Assembly: GCA_027886785.1 (NCBI GenBank)
Contig: JAPCJV010000072.1
Location: 1-7,871 of the forward strand
DNA length: 7,871 bases
Direction of reading: 5' to 3'
Source of the DNA: Nitrososphaerota archaeon
GTDB taxonomy: Archaea; Thermoproteota; Nitrososphaeria; Nitrososphaerales; CADDZS01
Shown piece by piece: positions 1 to 6,291 of the stretch; the stretch's first letter is position 1; each line of letters begins with the position of its first letter. The translations under genes and the position numbers were made by a program. A model generated the notes under the pieces. It saw nothing but the letters and a program-made list of their open reading frames with translations. It was not told the DNA's origin and ran no database searches.

Positions 1-238
1 CCGGTCCGAGTTACTCCGTCCCCACCGGATGCGCCTATTCGGGGGGCTTGTCTACAGCTGTCGAGTTTTGATAGGGCGAATACGGAGAAAATAACGAGCC
101 GAGTACGTTGAAAAAGAAAATGGCGATCTATAGTCCGAAGCCGATCTGCGCAGATTTCTTGCGGAGAATATTCTCCCGGAAATAATGCCACAGCCGGGAT
201 ATTGCCCCGGGTGGTATTTTCTCCTTCTGCAGAATCAT
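1..238 (-). pseudogene. DppC/OppC-type ABC permease, 5' end, interrupted by three in-frame stops
   Basis: Starting at an ATG that overlaps the stop of the upstream permease (ATGA), the frame reads MILQKEKIPPGAISRLWHYF and continues through a basic stretch (RENILRKKSAQIGFGL), a stop (TAG, 128-130), IAIFFFNVLGSLFSPYSP, a Pro-rich PPE, a stop (TAG, 35-37), AHPVGTE, a stop (TAA, 11-13) and LG. In order and spacing this matches the N-terminus of DppC/OppC permeases: a basic cytoplasmic helix, the first membrane segment ending in an APYDP-like motif, then PPS..HPLGTDELGRD. All three stops are substitutions within one uninterrupted frame; no indel is needed. In the family this protein forms the second half of the membrane channel with DppB. 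The position, directly downstream of dppB and translationally coupled, fits. I infer a decayed gene; the remainder lies outside the window. Sequencing errors or readthrough cannot be excluded. Confidence 0.75.
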
Positions 239-1227
239 TGTACCTTCCCCATCTTGATCTGCCTCAGTCTGGGATCTAGCCGAAGCAGCAGAATGTCGCC
301 AATGATACCTCCGATGATGACCAAAACTGTTACCAAGAAAAGCGTCCCTTCTACTACTGGAAAGTCCCGATTAACGATTGCATCTACCAAGAGGTCGCCC
401 ACGCCGGGGTACCCGAAAACCGCCTCGACCAAAACCAGCCGACCTACTAACCCCGCAATTGAAAATGCCACCAAGGACACTAAGGGCAAGAGGGAATTTC
501 TCAAAATATACCCCGACGCGATGGTCCTGTCCTTAAGTCCTCTAGTCTTTGCAGTGACCACATAGTCACTCTTGAGTACCTCTTGGGCCGTCGCGCGGAG
601 AATCAAATAATATTCGCCGAAGATCGCCAGAGTCATTGCAACGACAGGGAGGATTGCGTGTTCTATGATCGAAAGATCGTAAGAAAGTCCGGAAGTCGTG
701 GTGAGTGACGCTGTCCCAAAAGTAGGTAGCCATTTGAGATCAACGGCGAAAAGCCAGAGCAAGACAAGTGCGACCCAATAAACAGGGACTGCTTCAAACA
801 CTATCGACGTGTAAAGAAAGCCCACTTCTGACTTACCGCCGCGTCTTGACGAACTGAACGCCGCCATGCCGTAAGAAATGAGAAGGGCCAGAACCAAGCT
901 CGAAATCATCAATAGTAACGACCATCCGATTCGCGAGGCAAACAAATGCCAGACGGTAGTCGGGAAAAATTCATTGGACACTCCCAAGTAAGGGGGCCAT
1001 GTAGCGAAAGTATTCTTCAGGTACAGGTAATATTGCACATACAACGGTTTGTCCAGACCAAACAAAGCTTCGAGAGCTTGAATCTCCGCTGCGGGAGGCC
1101 TGCTACCAGCTGGCCTCAAAACAAGCGCTGCGTTGCCGGGGACGAGCCGGGGGAGAAAAAAATCTAGATTCAAAATTACAATTAGGACAACGATGTATAT
1201 CAGAATTCTACGTCTGATATAATTCAT
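235..1227 (-). CDS. ABC transporter permease, DppB/OppB type (peptide importer)
   Basis: This 330-residue membrane protein has the DppB/OppB layout. An N-terminal membrane helix (about residues 8-26) is followed by the family segment AEIQALEALFGLDKPLYVQY, and four to five more hydrophobic helices lie at about 100-122, 137-161, 188-211, 245-268 and 295-315. The EAA loop that contacts the ATPase is visible at about 221-248 (DYVVTAKTRGLKDR...LRNSLLP). The signature C-terminal block VEAVFGYPGVGDLLVDAI..RDFPVVEG is intact. It would form half of the channel importing oligopeptides captured by the divergently encoded binding protein. The start is an ATG with no Shine-Dalgarno; a TATA-like CATATTA (minus strand, 1257-1263) lies about 33 nt upstream, suggesting a near-leaderless mRNA. 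Its stop overlaps the start of the interrupted DppC-like frame, so the two were one operon. Substrate specificity (peptide, nickel or sugar) cannot be read from the sequence. Confidence 0.93.
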   Translation of the reverse strand: MNYIRRRILIYIVVLIVILNLDFFLPRLVPGNAALVLRPAGSRPPAAEIQALEALFGLDKPLYVQYYLYLKNTFATWPPYLGVSNEFFPTTVWHLFASRIGWSLLLMISSLVLALLISYGMAAFSSSRRGGKSEVGFLYTSIVFEAVPVYWVALVLLWLFAVDLKWLPTFGTASLTTTSGLSYDLSIIEHAILPVVAMTLAIFGEYYLILRATAQEVLKSDYVVTAKTRGLKDRTIASGYILRNSLLPLVSLVAFSIAGLVGRLVLVEAVFGYPGVGDLLVDAIVNRDFPVVEGTLFLVTVLVIIGGIIGDILLLRLDPRLRQIKMGKVQ

Positions 1228-1242
1228 GAATCTTTTTCACAC

Positions 1243-1270
1243 AGCTAAGCTGATTCTAATATGCTTAGCT
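1243..1270. repeat. 8-bp inverted repeat over the permease promoter (possible operator)
   Basis: AGCTAAGC (1243-1250) and its exact reverse complement GCTTAGCT (1263-1270) are separated by 12 bp. The spacer and right arm contain the TATA-like box of the leftward permease gene, so a bound dimer would cover the core promoter. Only the symmetry and position are seen; the regulator is unknown. Confidence 0.4.
1257..1263 (-). promoter_or_regulatory. TATA-like box of the permease gene
   Basis: On the minus strand this reads CATATTA, centred about 33 nt before the ATG at 1227. Archaeal transcription starts about 25-27 nt after the box, which would leave a leader of only a few bases. An alternative is the ATATAC-type sequence on the minus strand near 1277-1282, which would give a leader of about 25 nt. 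Confidence 0.4.
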
Positions 1271-1372
1271 AGCAGGGTATATGGCTCGATCAAAGTTTTT
1301 CTTTTCAACGAATAAATCGTGGCCAAAAATATACCTGATCAAGTCTGGAAGTTTTCTTGTAAGCCATAGGCC

Positions 1373-1397
1373 GATCATTTACTTCGTAAAAATGATC
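1373..1397. repeat. Imperfect palindrome just upstream of the binding-protein TATA box
   Basis: GATCATTTAC (1373-1382), a TTC centre, then GTAAAAATGATC (1386-1397) form an inverted repeat that is perfect apart from two extra A residues in the right arm. It ends about 6 bp before the TATA-like box of the solute-binding protein gene. That is where an archaeal activator, or a repressor blocking TFB, would bind. The function is inferred from position only. Confidence 0.4.
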
Positions 1398-1403
1398 TAA
1401 GGG

Positions 1404-1411
1404 TTTATATT
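1404..1411 (+). promoter_or_regulatory. TATA box of the solute-binding protein gene
   Basis: TTTATATT is centred about 31.5 nt before the ATG at 1439. The expected initiation point falls around 1433-1436, leaving almost no leader. The bases before the ATG (CCAATTTTCAT) contain no Shine-Dalgarno sequence, which agrees with leaderless translation. Confidence 0.6.
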
Positions 1412-1438
1412 CCATCAGCACTCACAACCAATTTTCAT

Positions 1439-3415
1439 ATGAAAGCCTCTGTCTTTACCCTGTTGTTTCTATTCGGGATATCTACTATTTTTTCAGTAAC
1501 CGTTACTTCGGTTAGAGTTAACGCTCAGTCTTCAAACTCTTGTCCTGCAAACGATACTCTTACGATCGCGATGAACGGCGGTGTTCCCAATTCATTCAAC
1601 GGGATCAACACGTTCACCACGACTGGAGGATTCACCGAAAGAATGTCTTATCTGTCCTTATTTCCGCCGCCGAGTTTCAGCGGTACTCCAGATTATACTG
1701 AATCGGTCGTCAACTCGTACGCTGCTAGCGCCAATTACACTCAGTGGACATTTAATGTCCGGCCCGGATTGCAATGGTCTGATGGCACTAATGTAAGTTC
1801 TCAAGACATCGCGAATACATTCAGCAGCGCCTTTGCTCTAAATGCCTCAGCGGACGTCCAAGGATTGAGGCTTGAGATAACCAAAGTTAATGTAATCAAC
1901 AGCTCGGCAGCTACTTTTGTTCTCAACAAGACAGATGCGCACCTGCCAGAAAGATTGAGCGGAATCTTGTACAGCAACATCATGCCTAAATCGTTTATCC
2001 CCCATGGATCGTTTTTCAACGGCTTCGACGGGACCTATCCCGGAGACGGGCCGTACGTAATTGTGAACTATACTGAAGGTTCTCCTCAAGCAGTTTTGGT
2101 CCCGAATCCATATTACAAACCCGCTCCAGGAACATGCATGATCATATTGGACTATGTGGAATCCCAATCTCAAGTCTCCACTCTATTACAGGCCGGAACG
2201 GCGGACATGGGCGCGTATGTGCCCTATGCCGACATATCCAATGTCTTGGCACACTCGCCTGCTCTAAAATTAGTGGACCAGAAGAACGTCCTTGTCACAG
2301 ACCTGAGCTACAACAATACGATCTATCCTTACAATATGACGGCATTTAGGCAGGCGTTGGCGTACGCAATTAACGAATCCCAGGTGGACCAAACAGCCTT
2401 TTCCGGCTATGCAAATACCGCTTACAACTCCCAGGGCGGAATCCCCTCCTCAGAAACCGCGTGGTACAGTTCCAATCAAACAACCTACAGTTACAATCAA
2501 GCCCAGGCGCTGCAACTCTTAAGCTCGATAGGGATCAAGCAAAATTCCAACAAACAGCTCACCTATCCCAACGGCACCGTGGTAACGTTAAGCTTGTGGA
2601 CAGAATCTGATTATGACGCAGATATCACTGCGCAGACTGTGATCCAGCAGAATCTGGACGCTCTAGGCTTCAACATAGTACAGGCTCCGGCAACTCTGCA
2701 ATCGAATATAATCGGCGATACCTATGCCAACGTGAACGGGATTGACTCCGCCATGGTGATCGATTCTGACGAAGCATGCGATTTTGGTATGCCTCTCTTG
2801 GATGCTCTTCCGGTATGGCAGGTCTGTTTGCCGCTCGCAGCGCCGCCTACATGGGAGATGCCGCCCTCAGCTCAAGCTGCATATGAGAGCAATCTAACGG
2901 CTCTCCAGGCGACGGCCAACATGACGCAAGAGTTCCATTACCTCGCGAATATTCAGGCATTGAACGCGAAGTATCTACCTGTAATTATCGTCAACTACGC
3001 GGATGCTCCCATCATAGTGAGCAATGCCAGATTCACAAACTGGCCCTCTAGCAATTTGCTGGACGGCTTTGGCATCGAATTGAACAATACCGCCATCGTA
3101 AATCTGCAACCGGTGTCTGGCGCCACCAGTACTTCTGCCAGCTCCCCAACAACGAGCTCTTCAGCGAGCGCTGCGACAACCCCCACGACCACGAGCTCTC
3201 CCGTAACGAGCGTTTCTCTGAGCACAGCTACGTCATTAGCCACCACGACGGCAGTCTCCACAGTGGTTTCAACCGCGGTAACAACGGTTACTAACTCCGC
3301 CGGCGGAGGTCTGAGTACTACAGCGATAGCGGCAATCGTGATCGTGGTTGTCATTATCATTGCGGCGGTAGCAGCGTTAGCTATGCGGAGAAGGCCGGCC
3401 CCCAAAACAACCTAA
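1439..3415 (+). CDS. Extracellular solute-binding protein, family 5, membrane-anchored
   Basis: This 658-residue protein has a hydrophobic signal segment (residues 4-24, likely cleaved near VNAQ) and no lipobox cysteine. The SBP_bac_5 core covers about residues 40-575, with the family hallmark FNVRPGLQWSDGTNVSSQDI at 105-124 and later FRQALAYAINESQV. A Ser/Thr/Val-rich low-complexity stalk follows (about 576-625), then a transmembrane anchor (IAAIVIVVVIIIAAVAALAM) and a basic tail (RRRPAPKTT). In the family it captures oligopeptides outside the cell and delivers them to DppB/DppC. Stalk plus C-terminal anchor is the archaeal alternative to a lipid anchor. Many N-X-S/T sequons (NYT, NVS, NAS, NSS, NKT, NNT, NMT, NQT, NGT) suggest surface glycosylation. 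It diverges from the permease gene across 211 bp. The ligand may be something other than peptide, such as sugars or nickel. Confidence 0.93.
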   Translation: MKASVFTLLFLFGISTIFSVTVTSVRVNAQSSNSCPANDTLTIAMNGGVPNSFNGINTFTTTGGFTERMSYLSLFPPPSFSGTPDYTESVVNSYAASANYTQWTFNVRPGLQWSDGTNVSSQDIANTFSSAFALNASADVQGLRLEITKVNVINSSAATFVLNKTDAHLPERLSGILYSNIMPKSFIPHGSFFNGFDGTYPGDGPYVIVNYTEGSPQAVLVPNPYYKPAPGTCMIILDYVESQSQVSTLLQAGTADMGAYVPYADISNVLAHSPALKLVDQKNVLVTDLSYNNTIYPYNMTAFRQALAYAINESQVDQTAFSGYANTAYNSQGGIPSSETAWYSSNQTTYSYNQAQALQLLSSIGIKQNSNKQLTYPNGTVVTLSLWTESDYDADITAQTVIQQNLDALGFNIVQAPATLQSNIIGDTYANVNGIDSAMVIDSDEACDFGMPLLDALPVWQVCLPLAAPPTWEMPPSAQAAYESNLTALQATANMTQEFHYLANIQALNAKYLPVIIVNYADAPIIVSNARFTNWPSSNLLDGFGIELNNTAIVNLQPVSGATSTSASSPTTSSSASAATTPTTTSSPVTSVSLSTATSLATTTAVSTVVSTAVTTVTNSAGGGLSTTAIAAIVIVVVIIIAAVAALAMRRRPAPKTT

Positions 3416-3522
3416 AACATCACGACCCTGATCCTGCGATGCCGCAGTAGTATTTACGAAATTATCTGCGGTCACCAGAGAAAGATCCGTAGAGCTTCGG
3501 AGTTTCGATAAGGATCTATATC

Positions 3523-3529
3523 GGAGGAG
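3523..3529 (+). promoter_or_regulatory. Shine-Dalgarno site that sets a TTG start
   Basis: GGAGGAG lies 6-8 nt before the TTG at 3536. It complements the CCUCC of the 16S rRNA 3' end and is the clearest ribosome-binding site in the window. It supports TTG rather than a downstream ATG as the start of the M19 peptidase and implies a leadered transcript, unlike the neighbouring genes. Confidence 0.75.
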
Positions 3530-3535
3530 ATATTC

Positions 3536-4540
3536 TTGTCCAAAGATTTGTCGCCTGAATTCCAAAGGATTCATGACGAAGCAACCGTCGTCGATGGCCA
3601 TACTGATGTTATTCAGGGTCTCTTCGGAACCCTGGACATGTTCGGAAAGAGAAAAAAATTCAGAATTCTCGCAGAAAAAAGCAAAGAGGGCCACGTTGAC
3701 ATTCCTCGTCTGAAAGAAGGAGGCGTCGATTGCCAAATCTTTGCAATATGGTCAGATCCCATGCGCTCGTACGATGCGACGCTCCGCTGCATGGAACTTT
3801 TAGGACATTTGTTGAGTGAATTCGAGAAGAACGAAACGTCAATACATTTGGCGACCTCTTACCCAGAAATCATGGAAACAATCGCTGCAAAGAAAATCGC
3901 AGCTCTCCTATCATTAGAGGGTGGTGAGCCGATCAATGGCAAGGCTGGTTTACTCAGGCTGTTCTATGAAATGGGTGTCCGGCTCCTGGGACCAACTTGG
4001 AGTTACAGAAATCAGTTAGCCTTCGGAAACAGAGAGGATCCGAAGTACGGGTTTTCTGAGGCGGGATTCGAAGTAATTAAGGAGGCGGAAAGACTGGGGA
4101 TTATTTTGGATGTTTCCCATCTTAACGAACAATCTTTTTACGATCTCGCGGGATCCACATCCAAACCCTTCATTGCATCGCACTCGAATGCGAAAGCTTT
4201 GTGGGATCACCCTAGAAACTTGGATGACAAACAGATCAGACTCCTAGCAGACAGAGGAGGAGCAATCGGGATCAATTTCAATCCCCCATTCTTGGGAAAG
4301 GAGGTAGGCGTCGATACAGTCTGCAAGCAGATCAAATACATAACCAATCTGGTTGGCTCGGAACACGTAGGATTGGGATCAGATTACGATGGGATCGAGA
4401 CAACACCCGTGGGGCTCGAGGACATTTCCAAGCTCCCGGCGATAACAAAGAAACTCGCAGAAGATGGGATGTCGAAGGTGGATTTAGAAAACGTGTTAGG
4501 TCAGAGTTTCTTGCGCGTTTTCAAATCAGTATTGAGTTAG
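3536..4540 (+). CDS. Peptidase M19 (membrane dipeptidase family), zinc-dependent dipeptidase
   Basis: This 334-residue protein is close to the usual length of the renal-dipeptidase (M19) family, an amidohydrolase-fold TIM barrel that cleaves dipeptides with a binuclear zinc centre. The expected ligands are present: H22 and D24 in VDGHTD, the bridging E128 in SLEGG, H195 in LDVSH and H216 in IASHS. The substrate-binding R227 (DHPRN) and the catalytic-region D283 (GLGSDYDG) are also in place, so the enzyme should be active. There is no signal peptide or anchor, so it is probably cytoplasmic, where it could hydrolyse imported dipeptides, including D-amino-acid ones. The start is TTG, chosen because GGAGGAG precedes it at ideal spacing and the conserved domain begins soon after. 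It lies 120 bp downstream of the binding-protein gene in the same direction, which fits a peptide-use role. Stop is TAG. Confidence 0.93.
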   Translation: MSKDLSPEFQRIHDEATVVDGHTDVIQGLFGTLDMFGKRKKFRILAEKSKEGHVDIPRLKEGGVDCQIFAIWSDPMRSYDATLRCMELLGHLLSEFEKNETSIHLATSYPEIMETIAAKKIAALLSLEGGEPINGKAGLLRLFYEMGVRLLGPTWSYRNQLAFGNREDPKYGFSEAGFEVIKEAERLGIILDVSHLNEQSFYDLAGSTSKPFIASHSNAKALWDHPRNLDDKQIRLLADRGGAIGINFNPPFLGKEVGVDTVCKQIKYITNLVGSEHVGLGSDYDGIETTPVGLEDISKLPAITKKLAEDGMSKVDLENVLGQSFLRVFKSVLS

Positions 4541-4553
4541 GAACTTTTGTTCC
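4540..4553. repeat. Small hairpin at the end of the peptidase gene
   Basis: GGAAC, a TTTT loop and GTTCC form a perfect 5-bp stem that begins at the last base of the peptidase stop codon. With the larger palindrome two bases further on it fills the gap between convergent genes. A role in ending transcription or protecting mRNA 3' ends is inference. Confidence 0.45.
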
Positions 4554-4555
4554 GA

Positions 4556-4579
4556 AAATATTCACACGTGTGAATATTT
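4556..4579. terminator. 24-bp perfect palindrome between convergent genes, possible bidirectional terminator
   Basis: AAATATTCACAC is followed with no spacer by its exact reverse complement, with the centre at 4567/4568 in a CACGTG core. It sits in the 40-bp gap between the convergent peptidase and amidase genes, 1 bp from the amidase stop codon. Short A/T runs flank it on both sides (ATTTATT rightward, ATTTT leftward). A two-way terminator or mRNA 3'-end structure is the simplest reading, but archaeal termination depends mainly on U-tracts and does not need hairpins. A spacerless palindrome is also a good dimeric-protein binding site. Confidence 0.5.
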
Positions 4580-4580
4580 A

Positions 4581-5996
4581 TTACATAATTCCTTGAGGTG
4601 CCGAAGTTAGCGGAGGCTTTTCAACACGGTACTTTCTAACGATCTCAAAACTTTTCCCGACTCGGAAAAGTAGACCTTCGTTCCAATGATCGGCAGCCAA
4701 CTCTAGAGCTACCGGCAACCCGTCGACGAATCCTGCGGGCAAGGTGAGTGCCGGCATTCCCGTGAAATTGAACATTGACAAGTAAAGTGACATGGCTTTC
4801 AAAATGGGAAAAGACTCTCCTCCCACTTCGACGATCTCTTTTCCAATCAAGGGAGCCACTGTAGGAACCGTAGGAAGCGCCAAGATATCGACTTCTCGAA
4901 ACATGTTTTTCATACTCTGAGTAAACTCTCCTCTAAACCGAAGGGCCCTGAGATAATGGGTCGCAGGTATCGAGTACCCGATCTCTATCAAGCGCTGCAA
5001 TTCTCTGCTGTATAAGTGAAATTTCTCTTTCGCCCATTTTTCGTGAACGCTCGTCCCTTCTGCCATCGTGATCGCGAGTACCGCGGGACGCACAAACTCA
5101 AAGTGGGGAATGGAGACTTCCGTTATAGTACAGCCCATCTCTCGCAAATTGTCCACTGCTTTTTCGAACTGGCCTGCGACTTTACTATCGAGAAAATGGA
5201 AAATTTTTCGAGGCATTCCCACTCTTATTCCATTCAAGTCATTCTCGTTGAGACCTGACTGTGATTTATCACTCTTTGACTCTTTTTTGTTAGACATGAT
5301 TTCAGTGAGAAGCTTGGCATCCTCCACACAACGGGTCATAGGTCCCACGTGATCGAGAGACCAGCTCAGCGGGAGTACCCCTTGTCTGGGGATCTTGTCG
5401 TATGTAGGTTTTAACCCCACGATCCCACAAAGCGCCGCAGGACAGCGTATGGAACCTCCTGTGTCAGTTCCGGTTGCGCAATATGCATATCCGGAGGCAA
5501 CTGCTACCGCAGATCCGCCGCTGGACCCTCCCGAAATGTGCGCGAGATTCCAGGGATTGTGCGTTGTCCCGAATGCAGGGTTTACATTTGTGGCACCTCT
5601 CGCAAACTCGTGGAGGTTGGCTTTTCCCAGGATTATTCCACCTGCTTTTTTCAGCCGCTCTACCGCGGGTGCATCAGTCTCCGGAAAAAAGGACTCTAGA
5701 ACTCTGGATCCGCCGGTGCACCGGATTCCCTGCACATACATGTTGTCCTTGATAGCAATAGGAATTCCAGTTAGCAGGCGCGATTCTTTCAACTTGCAGA
5801 TCCGATCGGCTTCATCGGCCTCCTTTCTCAATGATTCTTCGGGAACTAGCGTGATGAAAGAATTAGTGTAAGATTCGTATTGCCTAATCCTTTCGAGAGC
5901 TGCGTCAAGAATCTCGTGAGCGCTGACCGCTCCAGTGTCCAGATCCTCTCTGAGGGCAGTGATGGTCATAAATGCAAGATCAGATTGTAGAGTCAT
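4581..5996 (-). CDS. Amidase-signature family hydrolase (GatA/AtzE-like)
   Basis: This 471-residue protein has the full amidase-signature fold. The catalytic triad is visible: K83 in PIAIKDNM, cis-S158 in GGSSGGS and nucleophile S182 in TDTGGSIRCPAALCGIVGLKPT; the S158-S182 spacing of 24 matches GatA. Family enzymes hydrolyse amide bonds to an acid plus ammonia, acting on glutamine, aryl or alkyl amides, or biuret-type compounds; the substrate here cannot be deduced. The C-terminal part keeps the family motifs DILALPTVPTVAP and MFNFTGMPALTLPAG. There is no signal peptide, so it is cytoplasmic. Its ATG overlaps the stop of a small upstream gene (ATGA), indicating translational coupling and probably a complex, as for AtzE with AtzG or GatA with GatC. 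With no GatB beside it and a DUF4089-like partner, a metabolic amidase is likelier than tRNA amidotransferase subunit A. Confidence 0.92.
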   Translation of the reverse strand: MTLQSDLAFMTITALREDLDTGAVSAHEILDAALERIRQYESYTNSFITLVPEESLRKEADEADRICKLKESRLLTGIPIAIKDNMYVQGIRCTGGSRVLESFFPETDAPAVERLKKAGGIILGKANLHEFARGATNVNPAFGTTHNPWNLAHISGGSSGGSAVAVASGYAYCATGTDTGGSIRCPAALCGIVGLKPTYDKIPRQGVLPLSWSLDHVGPMTRCVEDAKLLTEIMSNKKESKSDKSQSGLNENDLNGIRVGMPRKIFHFLDSKVAGQFEKAVDNLREMGCTITEVSIPHFEFVRPAVLAITMAEGTSVHEKWAKEKFHLYSRELQRLIEIGYSIPATHYLRALRFRGEFTQSMKNMFREVDILALPTVPTVAPLIGKEIVEVGGESFPILKAMSLYLSMFNFTGMPALTLPAGFVDGLPVALELAADHWNEGLLFRVGKSFEIVRKYRVEKPPLTSAPQGIM

Positions 5997-6190
5997 TTCG
6001 CTGCCTCAGAAATTTTCGATGGATCAAACAGCGGTTCTGCTTCTAGAGGAATTTCCACTTGATCTCTCAGGGAATTCAGCCCCTCGAATATGGAGGAAAG
6101 TAAAGACTCGAGATTCTTGATTGAATCATCCCCGTTTATCCGAACCTTTTGAATCTCCCAGATACTTTCTTGGATTACCTCTGTATTCAA
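5993..6190 (-). CDS. Small amidase partner subunit, AtzG/DUF4089-like (GatC-like)
   Basis: This 65-residue ORF ends by ATGA overlap with the amidase start. It is acidic and mostly helical by appearance. Its C-terminal end, VEIPLEAEPLFDPSK (about 45-59), closely resembles the conserved end of AtzG/DUF4089 proteins (pattern: PLP..EPAPVFRP). Those small proteins are encoded just before AtzE-type amidases and wrap around them as GatC wraps GatA. I infer that it stabilises the amidase. The start is a TTG at 6190; the frame is open only two codons further upstream and offers no ATG or GTG. A TATA-like TTAATTG (minus strand, 6217-6223) lies about 30 nt before it. The assignment rests on length, position, coupling and one motif. 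Confidence 0.72.
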   Translation of the reverse strand: MNTEVIQESIWEIQKVRINGDDSIKNLESLLSSIFEGLNSLRDQVEIPLEAEPLFDPSKISEAAK

Positions 6191-6216
6191 AGCTGCTTAC
6201 CCGGAAGTTTCATTTT

Positions 6217-6223
6217 CAATTAA
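6217..6223 (-). promoter_or_regulatory. TATA-like box for the small subunit-amidase pair
   Basis: TTAATTG on the minus strand is centred about 30 nt before the TTG at 6190, inside the 101-bp gap downstream of the ParB-like gene. It would give a nearly leaderless transcript. It is A/T-rich but not a strong consensus; readthrough from the ParB-like gene 98 bp upstream is the alternative. Confidence 0.3.
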
Positions 6224-6291
6224 GCATTCTTCCCAAGGTGAGGCAAACTTGCGGTTGGATAGCGATCAGGAAAAAATCAGAGCATCCGATT

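Noticed and set aside
1..238. Stop codons in the DppC-like frame read as pyrrolysine or a reassigned TAG
   Set aside because: TAG ends the M19 peptidase and ParB genes normally, and one of the three interruptions is TAA, so reassignment does not explain them.
185..565. 126-codon rightward ORF
   Set aside because: It lies antisense to the end of the well-supported permease and has low-complexity Ser/Thr/Lys composition with no motifs.
2995..3405. 136-codon leftward ORF rich in Val, Ala and Thr
   Set aside because: It is the antisense reading of the Ser/Thr stalk and membrane anchor of the solute-binding protein.
3442..3471. CCGCAG-N18-CTGCGG inverted repeat after the binding-protein gene as a terminator
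   Set aside because: The stem is only 6 bp with an 18-nt loop and no T-run follows; it is not better than chance.
5395..5871. 158-codon rightward ORF
   Set aside because: It is antisense to the amidase catalytic region, and its composition reflects the Gly/Ser-rich signature on the other strand.
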